Assembly (NCBI GenBank): GCA_038247115.1
Contig: JBBRVG010000021.1
Location: 1 to 48,418, forward strand
DNA: 48,418 bases
Source: Pseudaeromonas sp038247115
Lineage (GTDB): Bacteria > Pseudomonadota > Gammaproteobacteria > Enterobacterales > Aeromonadaceae
Direction: 5' to 3'
Part shown: in pieces, positions 1 to 7,811 of the stretch
How the letters are laid out: every line of letters begins with the position of its first letter
Position numbering within the stretch: the stretch's first letter is position 1
The notes under the pieces: model-generated
The model's database searches: none
Told to the model about the DNA's origin: nothing
What the model saw: only the letters and a program-made list of their open reading frames with translations
Made by a program: the position numbers and the translations under genes

Positions 1-413
1 CTTAACAGCAGGGTTGAGCTGAATTCGAGCTGTGTGTCGGACGATTCGGCAAAGATTTGCCGCATACTGCTGGAGAGGATCAGGCTGTCATTCCAGTGAT
101 AACCGACACCGGAGCTGAGTTGATAATTTTGCTGCGTGCTGCCGTCAACATTAGGCCTGGCGGCGCCGGTTTCAAAGAAGGAGTACCAACCTTTCCAACT
201 CTCCTGATACCCCCCCTTGAATTGCCAGTCGTAGATCAGCTGTTGTTTGGCATACAAATTTTGTTCAAGGAGGGATGGGTTATAAGAGCTGACATAAAGG
301 TGTTCGCCGAGAGCAGTTTTCCCCTGGCCAAGGCTGTTCAACGTCGCTTCTGCCCGGCCCATCAGGGCCAGCATACAGATAGCAAATATGAGACGGTAGC
401 CTTGTCGGTTCAT
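1..413 (-). CDS. Partial exported protein of unknown function (N-terminal 137 residues)
   Basis: Reading the minus strand from an ATG at 413 gives an uninterrupted frame to the window edge, so the C-terminal part is missing. Residues 1-24 look like a Sec signal peptide: MNRQGYR, a hydrophobic core (LIFAICMLALMG), and a likely cleavage site after AEA. The mature part is rich in aromatic and polar residues in alternating short stretches (for example YDWQFKGGY, WYSFFETG, YQLSSGVGYHW, LILSSSMRQ). This would suit an outer-membrane beta-barrel or beta-rich periplasmic protein. I do not recognise the family. It is divergent from lasT. In E. coli a different gene set lies at this side of lasT, so this is local context. 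The frame and signal peptide are seen; the barrel idea is inference. Confidence 0.7.
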   Translation of the reverse strand, partial: MNRQGYRLIFAICMLALMGRAEATLNSLGQGKTALGEHLYVSSYNPSLLEQNLYAKQQLIYDWQFKGGYQESWKGWYSFFETGAARPNVDGSTQQNYQLSSGVGYHWNDSLILSSSMRQIFAESSDTQLEFSSTLLL

Positions 414-587
414 GGAACTCCCTACGTACAATGAGGATAAGCATGGCACAGCGGCGATCAAGGATCAGTGAGCCAGACGGTGTTTTTATGTGCCGCACCA
501 CTATCCATCCAGGGGATCTTCATACCAGTGCTGGCATTCCCAGTGGGCTGGCGCTAGATTGGCGCCCTCGTGGGAGAGGGAGATGCT

Positions 588-1289
588 ATGGAACTCATTT
601 TTATCCTGATGGCGCCGGCGCGACCGGAAAATGTCGGTGCTGCCGCTCGGGCACTCAAAACCATGGGCTTTGCCCAATTACGGATTGTCGCCAGCGACGT
701 GCATACCCGTGATGAGGCGCAATGGGTCGCTCATGGCGCACAGGAATTGCTGACCAGCGCACAACGGTTTGATGATCTGCCTGATGCCTTGGCTGATCTG
801 GATTTGGTTGTGGCTACGACGGCTCGGCAGCGCGGTGAACACTACCGATATTTGACGCCGGATGAGGTGTGCCAGCAGATCCGCAGCAAACCCAGCTTAG
901 GCCGCATCGGCATTCTGTTTGGTTGTGAAGAGTCTGGTTTGTCCAATGCTCAGCTGGCGCAGGCCGACTTGGTTAGCTATTTGCCGTTGCGGGTGGGTTA
1001 TCCCTCTTTGAATCTGGGGCAGGCCATCATGCTATATGCCTATGAGCTTTCCTCATTATTCGACGGTGAAACATCCCTCGAACCGGCCGCTCTACCCGAG
1101 CAGGCACAGGTTCATGCTCTGCAACACCAATCAGAACAAATACTCGATACTATTGGTGTATCTCAGGATGAAAAACTAAGAAAGTGGGTGCTTGATGGTA
1201 TTCCTATGCTGGCACAACGGGATATGAACCTGTTACATCTGCTGTGCAAGGATCTGGCCAAAGCCTTGGCAAACTCAAGAATAGATTGA
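588..1289 (+). CDS. lasT: TrmH/SpoU-family RNA methyltransferase (LasT/YjtD, TrmJ-like)
   Basis: This 233-residue protein belongs to the SPOUT class of SAM-dependent RNA 2'-O-ribose methyltransferases. Its sequence resembles E. coli LasT/YjtD. The N-terminal motif APARPENVGAAARALKTMGF is typical of the TrmJ/LasT subgroup. The SAM-knot signatures follow: LFGCEESGLSN at about residues 111-121 and PSLNLGQA near 142-149. An upstream in-frame ATG exists at 570, but the ATG at 588 has AGGGAG just before it and matches the usual N-terminus (MxxxILMAPARxENVG). As in E. coli, the gene lies immediately upstream of the thr operon. Its stop codon overlaps the probable -35 box of the thr promoter. The target nucleotide cannot be told from sequence. 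Confidence 0.9.
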   Translation: MELIFILMAPARPENVGAAARALKTMGFAQLRIVASDVHTRDEAQWVAHGAQELLTSAQRFDDLPDALADLDLVVATTARQRGEHYRYLTPDEVCQQIRSKPSLGRIGILFGCEESGLSNAQLAQADLVSYLPLRVGYPSLNLGQAIMLYAYELSSLFDGETSLEPAALPEQAQVHALQHQSEQILDTIGVSQDEKLRKWVLDGIPMLAQRDMNLLHLLCKDLAKALANSRID

Positions 1290-1315
1290 CAGCTACTGGG
1301 GCAATCCGGTATTGC
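1286..1315 (+). promoter_or_regulatory. Probable thr operon promoter
   Basis: TTGACA at 1286-1291 is a perfect -35 box, and its TGA is the stop codon of lasT. With an 18-base spacer the candidate -10 is TATTGC at 1310-1315, which is a weaker match. Transcription from here would start about 30 bases before the leader peptide ATG. The -35 is seen; use as the thr promoter is inference from position. Confidence 0.5.
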
Positions 1316-1350
1316 TAAGCGCGTTTATTCATTCAGGTTTGATTTCCAAC

Positions 1351-1428
1351 ATGCTGTCAGTGATCACCCGCACCACCACAATTACCATTACCGACACCAC
1401 CTTGGGTGGTATCGGGGCGGGCTGCTGA
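1351..1428 (+). CDS. thrL: thr operon leader peptide
   Basis: This 25-residue ORF begins MLSVITRTTTITITD and holds eight threonine and four isoleucine codons. Most are clustered in residues 5-17 (ITRTTTITITDTT). That matches the Thr/Ile-rich regulatory peptide of E. coli thrL. Ribosome stalling at these codons when charged tRNA-Thr or tRNA-Ile is scarce is the classical mechanism for favouring an antiterminator. The peptide ends GGIGAGC before TGA at 1426. The Shine-Dalgarno is weak (CAGG about 13 bases upstream). It is too short for ordinary gene finders. Position just before the attenuator and thrA makes the call firm. Confidence 0.9.
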   Translation: MLSVITRTTTITITDTTLGGIGAGC

Positions 1429-1489
1429 GTGCACTGACAACAGGTTCAGAAATTTCAAAAGCCCGTACCCCTAAAGGTACGGGCTTTTT
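1396..1489 (+). promoter_or_regulatory. thr attenuator: pause hairpin, antiterminator and terminator
   Basis: Three pieces of an attenuator are visible. ACCACC (1396-1401) pairs with GGTGGT (1405-1410) across a 3-base loop, inside the Thr codon run (pause hairpin). CGGGCT (1418-1423) can pair with AGCCCG (1460-1465), giving an antiterminator. AAAGCCCGTACC (1458-1469) pairs perfectly over 12 bases with GGTACGGGCTTT (1476-1487) and runs into a T tract ending at 1489: the terminator. The antiterminator strand would disrupt the terminator's 5' arm. The pairings are seen; the switching is inferred from the known thr and trp leader mechanism. Confidence 0.85.
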
Positions 1490-1507
1490 CGTTACAGGGA
1501 GATGTGT

Positions 1508-3964
1508 ATGCGTGTTTTGAAGTTTGGAGGCTCTTCACTGGCTGATGCCGAGCGTTTTCTGCGGGTGTCGGACATTGTAGTTAACAACCAGCAGCAAGCT
1601 CAGGTGGCGTTGGTACTGTCGGCTCCGGCCAAGGTGACCAATCATCTGGTTGCCTTGGTTGAACAGACTAGCCGGGGGTTGGATGCGTCAGAAACCCTGG
1701 TGCAGATTGAAGGGATCTTCACTCGCCTGATTGCTGGTTTAAAGAGTAAATATCCAGCGCTGGATGACAGCAAACTCAAGGCGCGAATGGACGCGGAATT
1801 TGCCGGTGTCCGTCGTCAGATGCAAGGCATTACCCTGCTGGGCCAATGCCCGGATAATATTCAGGCGCAGATCCTCAGCCGCGGTGAGGCCCTCTCCATT
1901 GCCTGCATGCATGAATTGCTGAGTGTTCGTGGTCATGAGGTGGTGCTGATTGACCCGGTCAAGTTGCTGCTGGCTGAAGGTGGCTTCCTGGAGTCCCACG
2001 TCAACATCGATGTTTCCCGTGCCCGTTTCCAAGCCGAGCCACTCAAGGCAGAAGCTGTTTATTTAATGGCAGGATTCACCGGTGGCAACGAGAAGGGTGA
2101 ATTGGTGTTATTGGGCCGCAATGGCTCGGATTACTCCGCTGCCTGTTTGGCCGCCTGTGTCAGCGCCGAGTGCTGCGAAATTTGGACCGATGTGGACGGC
2201 GTCTACAGTTGTGATCCGCGTCTGGTGCCCGATGCGGTACTGCTAAAGCGCATGTCCTATAAAGAAGCGATGGAGCTTTCCTACTTTGGTGCCAAGGTTC
2301 TGCATCCGCGTACCATAGCGCCCATCGCTCAATTCCATATTCCTTGCCTCATCAAGAACAGCTTCAACCCGCAGGGCGAGGGTACTCTTATTGCCGAACA
2401 GGGCGATGACGAGCTGCCGGTGAAGGGGATCTCCGATCTGGCCGGTATCTCCATGATCAACGTCAGTGGTCCCGGTATGAAAGGCATGGTGGGCATGGCC
2501 GGTCGTATCTTCACCGCTGTCTCACGTGCGGGGGTCTCCATCACGCTGATCACCCAGTCGTCGTCCGAGTACAGCATCAGCTTCTGCATTCACACCTACG
2601 ATGCCGAGAAAGCCCGCTTGATCCTCGAAGAGGAGTTCGAGCTGGAGCTGAAGGCCGGATTGCTGGAAGCAATCGAGATGCGCCATGAGCTGGCCATCAT
2701 CTCTGTGGTGGGAGATGGCATGCGCACCAGCAAGGGCGTTGCCGCGCGTTTCTTCCTGTCGCTGGCACAGGGCAACATCAATGTGGTGGCCATAGCACAG
2801 GGCTCCAGTGAGCGCTCTATCTCTGCCGTGGTAACCAAGGGTAAGGTCAACGAGGCCATCAAGGCGTGTCACCAGAACTTCTTTACCAGCATGCAATTTA
2901 TCGATCTCATCCTGGTCGGGTTGGGCGGTGTCGGTGGTGCCTTGCTGGAACAAATCCGTCGCCAACAGCCGGTGCTGGCTGCACAGGGTATCGGCTTGCG
3001 AGTGGTCGGTCTGGCAAACTCCCGTAAATTGGCGTTGAACCGCGATGGCCTGGATCTGGCCAATACGAGTGTTCTGCTCGAAGAGGCGGCCCACGGGTTC
3101 ACGCTGGCGGCGGTCAAAAAATTGGTCGACGATAGTCACCTCATCAACCCTGTGATTGTTGACTGTACCTCTGATGAGTCTGTTGCCAACCAGTATGCCG
3201 ACTTCCTGGCGGCTGGCTTCCATGTGGTCACGCCGAACAAGAAAGCCAATACCAGCTCCATGGCCTATTACCGTGAACTGCGTAAAACCGCACAATTGAC
3301 ACGTCGTAAGTTCCTGTACGAAACCAACGTCGGTGCCGGCTTACCGGTCATCGAGAACTTGCAGAATCTGATCAAGGCAGGCGACAAGCTTAAAGCCTTT
3401 GACGGCATCCTCTCCGGCTCCTTGTCCTTTATCTTCGGCAAGCTGGATGAAGGCATGAGCTTCTCCGAGGCTACCTTGACCGCCAAGGGCAAGGGCTTTA
3501 CCGAGCCGGATCCGCGCGATGATCTGAGCGGTATGGATGTGGCGCGCAAGCTGCTGATCCTGGCCCGTGAAGCAGGTATGGTGCTGGACTTGGCTGATGT
3601 CGATGTCGAACAAGCCTTACCGCCCGGTTTTGATGCCAGTGGTGATACCGAGAGTTTTATCCGTCGTTTACCGGAAGCCGATGCCTGGTTTGCCAGCAAG
3701 GTAGCGGAAGCCCAAGCTCAGGGACAGGTCCTGCGCTACGTCGGCTCCATCAAGGATGGCAAGTGCAAGGTCGCCATCAAGGCAGTGGATGACAATGATC
3801 CTCTGTATAAGGTCAAGGATGGCGAAAACGCCCTGGCGTTCTTCTCCACTTATTATCAACCGATTCCTCTCGTGCTGCGTGGCTACGGAGCTGGAACCGA
3901 AGTCACAGCCGCGGGCGTGTTTGCAGACTTGCTGCGCACCCTGAATTGGAAACAGGAGGTTTAA
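1508..3964 (+). CDS. thrA: Bifunctional aspartokinase I / homoserine dehydrogenase I
   Basis: This 818-residue fused enzyme catalyses the first and third steps of threonine synthesis: phosphorylation of aspartate, and NAD(P)H reduction of aspartate semialdehyde to homoserine. The kinase domain starts RVLKFGGSSLADAERF and includes GRNGSDYSAA and EIWTDVDGVYSCDPR. Two ACT-type regulatory segments follow at about 315-460 (GISMINVSGPGMKG; AIISVVGDGMR). The dehydrogenase domain begins at about 467 with the nucleotide-binding LVGLGGVGGALLEQ and carries TPNKKANTSSM and GLPVIENLQNL. Length equals E. coli ThrA. An ATG at 1502 abuts the AGGGAG ribosome site, so the ATG at 1508 is preferred and also matches the family start MRVLKFGG. 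First gene of thrABC; threonine feedback is expected for this family. Confidence 0.97.
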   Translation: MRVLKFGGSSLADAERFLRVSDIVVNNQQQAQVALVLSAPAKVTNHLVALVEQTSRGLDASETLVQIEGIFTRLIAGLKSKYPALDDSKLKARMDAEFAGVRRQMQGITLLGQCPDNIQAQILSRGEALSIACMHELLSVRGHEVVLIDPVKLLLAEGGFLESHVNIDVSRARFQAEPLKAEAVYLMAGFTGGNEKGELVLLGRNGSDYSAACLAACVSAECCEIWTDVDGVYSCDPRLVPDAVLLKRMSYKEAMELSYFGAKVLHPRTIAPIAQFHIPCLIKNSFNPQGEGTLIAEQGDDELPVKGISDLAGISMINVSGPGMKGMVGMAGRIFTAVSRAGVSITLITQSSSEYSISFCIHTYDAEKARLILEEEFELELKAGLLEAIEMRHELAIISVVGDGMRTSKGVAARFFLSLAQGNINVVAIAQGSSERSISAVVTKGKVNEAIKACHQNFFTSMQFIDLILVGLGGVGGALLEQIRRQQPVLAAQGIGLRVVGLANSRKLALNRDGLDLANTSVLLEEAAHGFTLAAVKKLVDDSHLINPVIVDCTSDESVANQYADFLAAGFHVVTPNKKANTSSMAYYRELRKTAQLTRRKFLYETNVGAGLPVIENLQNLIKAGDKLKAFDGILSGSLSFIFGKLDEGMSFSEATLTAKGKGFTEPDPRDDLSGMDVARKLLILAREAGMVLDLADVDVEQALPPGFDASGDTESFIRRLPEADAWFASKVAEAQAQGQVLRYVGSIKDGKCKVAIKAVDDNDPLYKVKDGENALAFFSTYYQPIPLVLRGYGAGTEVTAAGVFADLLRTLNWKQEV

Positions 3965-3965
3965 T

Positions 3966-4919
3966 ATGGCGGTTGTTGCCTATGCACCCGCATCGATAGG
4001 GAATGTCAGCGTCGGTTTCGATGTACTCGGAGCCGCTTTAGCTCCGATTGACGGTTCTTTACTCGGTGATCGAGTCGAAGTGCACGCCAGTGCGCAAGCC
4101 TTTACGCTGGAATGCCGGGGGCGTTTTGCCCATAAGCTGCCCGATGATCCGCAAAAAAATATCGTCTATGCCTGCTATTTGGGGTATGCCGAAGCGCTCA
4201 AGAAAAAAGGACGCCGCATTCAGCCATTGCATATGGTGCTGGAAAAAAACCTGCCCATAGGTTCCGGGCTTGGCTCCAGTGCTTCGAGCATAGTGGCGGC
4301 TCTGGAAGGCTTGAACGGTTTTCACGACTTTGCCCTGGATAAAGACGAGCAACTGTTGCTGATGGGGGAGTTGGAAGGCAGTATTTCCGGCTCCGTGCAT
4401 TACGATAACGTTGCTCCTTGTTATCTGGGTGGTATCCAGCTGATGATCGAGGAAGCTGGAGTGATCAGCCAGTCGATCCCGGATTTCGAGCACTGGTACT
4501 GGGTGTCCTGTTATCCAGGGATCAGCATCAGTACCGCTGAAGCGCGCGCTATCCTGCCGGCACAATACCGGCGCAGTGATTGTCTGACCTATGGTCGTCG
4601 CTTGGCTGCCTTCATCCATGCCAGTTATACCGGACAGGATCAATTGGCCGCTGCCGTGCTCAAGGATGTGATCGCCGAGCCCTATCGCCAGGCGCTGATC
4701 CCTGGCTTTAATGAGGTCCGCCAGCACGCTGCGTTATCCGGTGCTTTGGCGACCGGGATCTCCGGATCCGGTCCCAGCGTGTTTGTGGTGATGACGGACA
4801 AGCAACAGGCACTGCGCATGCAGGAGTGGTTGGAAGCCAATTTCATCCAGAATCAGGACGGGTTCTGCCACGTGTGCCGTATCGACCGAGCAGGCACCAC
4901 GGTCAATGTAATCGAGTAA
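3966..4919 (+). CDS. thrB: Homoserine kinase
   Basis: A 317-residue GHMP-family kinase that phosphorylates homoserine to O-phosphohomoserine, the fourth step of threonine synthesis. The N-terminal VYAPASxGNxSVGFDVLG-type segment appears as VAYAPASIGNVSVGFDVLG. The glycine-rich phosphate-binding loop is PIGSGLGSSAS at about residues 95-105. The C-terminal GHMP motif is GISGSGPSVF near 263-272. Length is close to E. coli ThrB (310). The start lies 1 base after the thrA stop codon, with the ribosome site AGGAGG inside the end of thrA. This is consistent with translational coupling. Cytoplasmic; middle gene of thrABC. Confidence 0.97.
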   Translation: MAVVAYAPASIGNVSVGFDVLGAALAPIDGSLLGDRVEVHASAQAFTLECRGRFAHKLPDDPQKNIVYACYLGYAEALKKKGRRIQPLHMVLEKNLPIGSGLGSSASSIVAALEGLNGFHDFALDKDEQLLLMGELEGSISGSVHYDNVAPCYLGGIQLMIEEAGVISQSIPDFEHWYWVSCYPGISISTAEARAILPAQYRRSDCLTYGRRLAAFIHASYTGQDQLAAAVLKDVIAEPYRQALIPGFNEVRQHAALSGALATGISGSGPSVFVVMTDKQQALRMQEWLEANFIQNQDGFCHVCRIDRAGTTVNVIE

Positions 4920-4932
4920 GGGACACAGGATT

Positions 4933-6204
4933 ATGAAGCTGTACAACATCAAAGATCACAGTGAGCAGGTTAATTTCGCGCAAGCGGTCAAGCAGGGATT
5001 AGGGCGTGGACAAGGGCTGTTTTTTCCTGACAGCATAGCCCCGCTGGCGGATGTGGAAGGCTTGCTGGCCAAGCCTTTGGTTGAGCGCTCTGCTCTCATT
5101 TTGCGCCATCTGCTGGGGGATGAACTGCCGGAGCTGGCCCAGCTGGTTGCCAATGCCTTCACCTTTCCGGCGCCACTGGTCGAGGTCGGTACGAATCAGT
5201 ATGCCCTCGAGCTGTTCCATGGCCCGACACTGGCCTTCAAGGATTTCGGCGGCCGTTTCATGGCGCAATCGCTGATGGCGGTATCGGATGGCAAAAAGAT
5301 CACCATTTTGACTGCTACTTCCGGGGATACTGGCGCCGCCGTTGCCCATGCCTTCTACGGCTTGCCGAATATCGAGGTGGTGATCCTGTATCCGAAGGGC
5401 AAGATCAGCCCGTTGCAGGAAAAACTCTTCTGTACTCTGGGTGGCAATATTCGCACCATTGCGGTTCATGGCGCCTTTGATGATTGTCAGGCTCTGGTGA
5501 AACAAGCGTTTGATGACGAAGAGCTGAAGTTGGCCATTGGTCTGAATTCCGCGAACTCGATCAATATCAGCCGCTTGCTGGCCCAGGTTTGCTATTACTT
5601 CGAGGCGGTTGCTCAACTGCCTGCCGAGAAGCGCGCTCAGGCGGTGATTGCTGTGCCGTCGGGTAACTTCGGCAACCTGACCGCAGGTCTGATTGCCAAA
5701 GCGCTGGGATTGCCGGTGAAGCGTTTCATGGTCGCCACCAATGCCAATGATACAGTGCCGCGCTATTTGCAACAGGGCACCTGGGATCCCAAGGCCACTG
5801 TTGCTACCTTGTCCAACGCCATGGATGTCAGCCGTCCGAATAACTGGCCTCGTGTGGAAGAGCTGTTCAAGGTCAAGGGCTGGGATCTGCAAAGCCTGGC
5901 ATCCGGTTCGCGCAGCGATGCCCAAACCGAGGATGCACTCCAGCGTCTGTACGCCCAAGGCTATCTGTGTGAGCCCCATGGCGCCATCGCCTGGGATCTG
6001 CTGCAAAGCCAGTTGGCGGCCGATGAAGCCGGTATCTTCCTGTGTACGGCGCATCCGGCCAAGTTCAAAGAGAGCGTGGAGTCGATCCTGAACATCCAGC
6101 TGGATTTGCCAGCGCCATTGGCGGAGCGTGCGGATCTACCTTTGCTCTCCGATGAGATGGACGCCGATTTCAGTGCTCTGCGTGCCTACTTGCTCAAGGC
6201 ATAA
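4933..6204 (+). CDS. thrC: Threonine synthase
   Basis: A 423-residue PLP enzyme converting O-phosphohomoserine to threonine, the last step of the pathway. The PLP Schiff-base lysine is in HGPTLAFKDFGG at about K103. The phosphate-binding segment TSGDTGAAVAHAF and the glycine loop PSGNFGNLTAG are intact. The N-terminus MKLYNIKDHSEQVNFAQAVKQGLG matches the long form found with ThrA-fusion operons. The ATG follows thrB by 13 bases with a purine-rich site (AAGGGACACAGG). A strong terminator follows, so this is the last gene of the operon. Confidence 0.97.
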   Translation: MKLYNIKDHSEQVNFAQAVKQGLGRGQGLFFPDSIAPLADVEGLLAKPLVERSALILRHLLGDELPELAQLVANAFTFPAPLVEVGTNQYALELFHGPTLAFKDFGGRFMAQSLMAVSDGKKITILTATSGDTGAAVAHAFYGLPNIEVVILYPKGKISPLQEKLFCTLGGNIRTIAVHGAFDDCQALVKQAFDDEELKLAIGLNSANSINISRLLAQVCYYFEAVAQLPAEKRAQAVIAVPSGNFGNLTAGLIAKALGLPVKRFMVATNANDTVPRYLQQGTWDPKATVATLSNAMDVSRPNNWPRVEELFKVKGWDLQSLASGSRSDAQTEDALQRLYAQGYLCEPHGAIAWDLLQSQLAADEAGIFLCTAHPAKFKESVESILNIQLDLPAPLAERADLPLLSDEMDADFSALRAYLLKA

Positions 6205-6221
6205 GCCTACTCGGTAATCTG

Positions 6222-6251
6222 AAACGGACAGCCAAGAGGCTGTCCGTTTTT
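6222..6251 (+). terminator. Rho-independent terminator of thrABC
   Basis: AAACGGACAGCC (6222-6233) pairs with GGCTGTCCGTTT across the loop AAGA and continues into a T run. It starts 18 bases after the thrC stop codon. Confidence 0.9.
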
Positions 6252-6335
6252 GTCTGGGCTGCGGTCGTACAAATTTTAAAATGCAGACCATTCTGGTAGC
6301 CTGCCGGCTAGTTTCTTCTGTCCGAGAGTCACATC

Positions 6336-7199
6336 ATGACACAGGTACTCAATAATCTACTTTCGCAGCTGGCGCTAGAGCGCATCGAGGAGGGGCATTT
6401 TCGCGGTCAAAGTCAGGATCTGGGCTTTGGCGCCGTATTCGGTGGCCAAGTGATGGGACAGGCTCTCTCGGCCGCACAACAGACTGTTGAGCCGGGACGA
6501 ATGGTGCACTCCCTGCACTGCTACTTCTTGCGCCCCGGTGATGTCACCTGTCCTATTTTGTACGAGGTAGAACATATCCGTGACGGTAACACTGTCTCGA
6601 CGCGGCGAGTGCAGGCGATCCAGCACGGCAAACCCATCTTCTATCTGAATGGTTCCTTTCAACTGGAAGAGCCGGGACTGGATCATCAGGATGCCATGCC
6701 GGAGGTCCCTGGCCCGGACGGACTCAAGAGTGAGCTGGAGTGGGCTCAGGAGCTCAAGGCTTTTATCCCTCCATTTTTGCATGACAAGCTATTGAGTGAT
6801 AAGCCTATCGAGATGCGCCCGGTCAGCTTCGTCAATCCGCTGCGAGCCGAAGCTTGCCCGCCGAAACGTTATGTCTGGTTTCGAGCCAATGGCCAGATGC
6901 CCGATGAGCAGGCGATCCATCGGTATCTATTGGCTTATGCCTCGGACTTCAATTTTTTGCCGACAGCCCTGCAGCCTCATGGCGTAGCTTTCTTCGATGC
7001 AGGATTACAGGTCGCCACCATCGATCATGCGATGTGGTTTCACCGGGATTTCCGTTTCGACGACTGGTTGCTGTATGCGGTAGATAGCCCAAGTGCCTCT
7101 GGTGGGCGCGGGCTGGTACGGGGTCAGTTCTTTACCCGTGAAGGCTTGCTGGTGGCTTCGACCATTCAGGAAGGGGTGATCCGGCGGCGCTCGCGCTAA
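6336..7199 (+). CDS. tesB: Acyl-CoA thioesterase II
   Basis: A 287-residue double-hotdog thioesterase that hydrolyses medium- and long-chain acyl-CoA to free fatty acid and CoA. It aligns with E. coli TesB (286 residues) throughout. Conserved segments include IEEGHFRGQSQDLG and VFGGQVMGQAL near the N-terminus, HSLHCYFLRPGD, and YLLAYASDFNFLPTAL, which carries the catalytic Asp. ATIDHAMWFHR and STIQEGVIR follow, the latter with the catalytic Gln region. It stands alone between the thr terminator and a shared terminator facing crr. The start ATG follows GAGAGTCACATC, a modest ribosome site. In E. coli tesB is not next to thr, so this adjacency is lineage-specific. Confidence 0.95.
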   Translation: MTQVLNNLLSQLALERIEEGHFRGQSQDLGFGAVFGGQVMGQALSAAQQTVEPGRMVHSLHCYFLRPGDVTCPILYEVEHIRDGNTVSTRRVQAIQHGKPIFYLNGSFQLEEPGLDHQDAMPEVPGPDGLKSELEWAQELKAFIPPFLHDKLLSDKPIEMRPVSFVNPLRAEACPPKRYVWFRANGQMPDEQAIHRYLLAYASDFNFLPTALQPHGVAFFDAGLQVATIDHAMWFHRDFRFDDWLLYAVDSPSASGGRGLVRGQFFTREGLLVASTIQEGVIRRRSR

Positions 7200-7214
7200 T
7201 GGCGTAAGCACCAT

Positions 7215-7243
7215 AAAAAAACCCGCCGGAAGGCGGGTTTTTT
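7215..7243. terminator. Bidirectional terminator between tesB and crr
   Basis: An A run, then ACCCGCC (7221-7227), loop GGAA, and GGCGGGT followed by a T run. It can serve tesB on the plus strand and crr on the minus strand. Confidence 0.9.
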
Positions 7244-7255
7244 GCAGAAGTAAAA

Positions 7256-7765
7256 TTATTTCTTGATGCGCATGACGGGGGTTTCACCCACCACGACAGC
7301 ACCGTTGAGCTTGATCAGCTCTTTGATGTCGTCCATGTTGGAGATGACGACCGGAGTCAGAGTTGATTTTGCCTTGGCTTCCAGCAGCGCCAGATCAAAC
7401 TCGATGATGGTGTCGCCCTTCTTCACTTGCTGACCTTCAGCCGCGATACGGGTAAAGCCTTCACCTTTGAGCTCGACGGTGTCGATGCCGAAGTGGACAA
7501 ATAATTCGATACCGGAATCAGACTCGATGGAGAAGGCATGATTGGTTTCGAAGATCTTGCCAATGGTACCATCACAAGGAGCTACCATCTTGTTGCCTGC
7601 TGGCTTGATGGCAATACCGTCACCGACGATTTTTTCAGCAAAAACCACATCAGGTACATCTTCAATCGGAATGATTTCACCAGACAAGGGTGCAAAAATT
7701 TCGATGCCGCTGGTGTCAGCGCTGTCATCAGATACCAGTCGTCTCAGTTTGTCGAACAAACCCAT
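7256..7765 (-). CDS. crr: PTS glucose-specific EIIA component
   Basis: A 169-residue EIIA-Glc, the same length as in E. coli and very similar. It carries phosphate from HPr to sugar EIIB domains. By its phosphorylation state it controls adenylate cyclase and inducer exclusion, including binding to MalK. The active-site histidine is in LFVHFGIDTVELKG (H91 counting Met, equal to E. coli H90). The helper histidine is in ETNHAFSIES (H76). The N-terminal amphipathic MGLFDKLRRLVSDD is the membrane-binding helix of the family. Last gene of ptsHI-crr, 46 bases after ptsI. A malK gene, encoding the classical partner, lies about 34 kb away in this window. Confidence 0.97.
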   Translation of the reverse strand: MGLFDKLRRLVSDDSADTSGIEIFAPLSGEIIPIEDVPDVVFAEKIVGDGIAIKPAGNKMVAPCDGTIGKIFETNHAFSIESDSGIELFVHFGIDTVELKGEGFTRIAAEGQQVKKGDTIIEFDLALLEAKAKSTLTPVVISNMDDIKELIKLNGAVVVGETPVMRIKK

Positions 7766-7811
7766 AGCGTTAGCTCCTAAGAGTTGTTTTTATCTTATAT
7801 ATGCAGTGATA

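Noticed and set aside
2522..3295. 257-codon frame antisense to thrA
   Set aside because: Inside the ThrA dehydrogenase and ACT region; shadow of the real gene.
4999..6054. Long open frame antisense to thrC (351 codons)
   Set aside because: It lies fully opposite a strongly conserved thrC gene, has no ribosome site or recognisable protein features, and reads as a codon-bias shadow.
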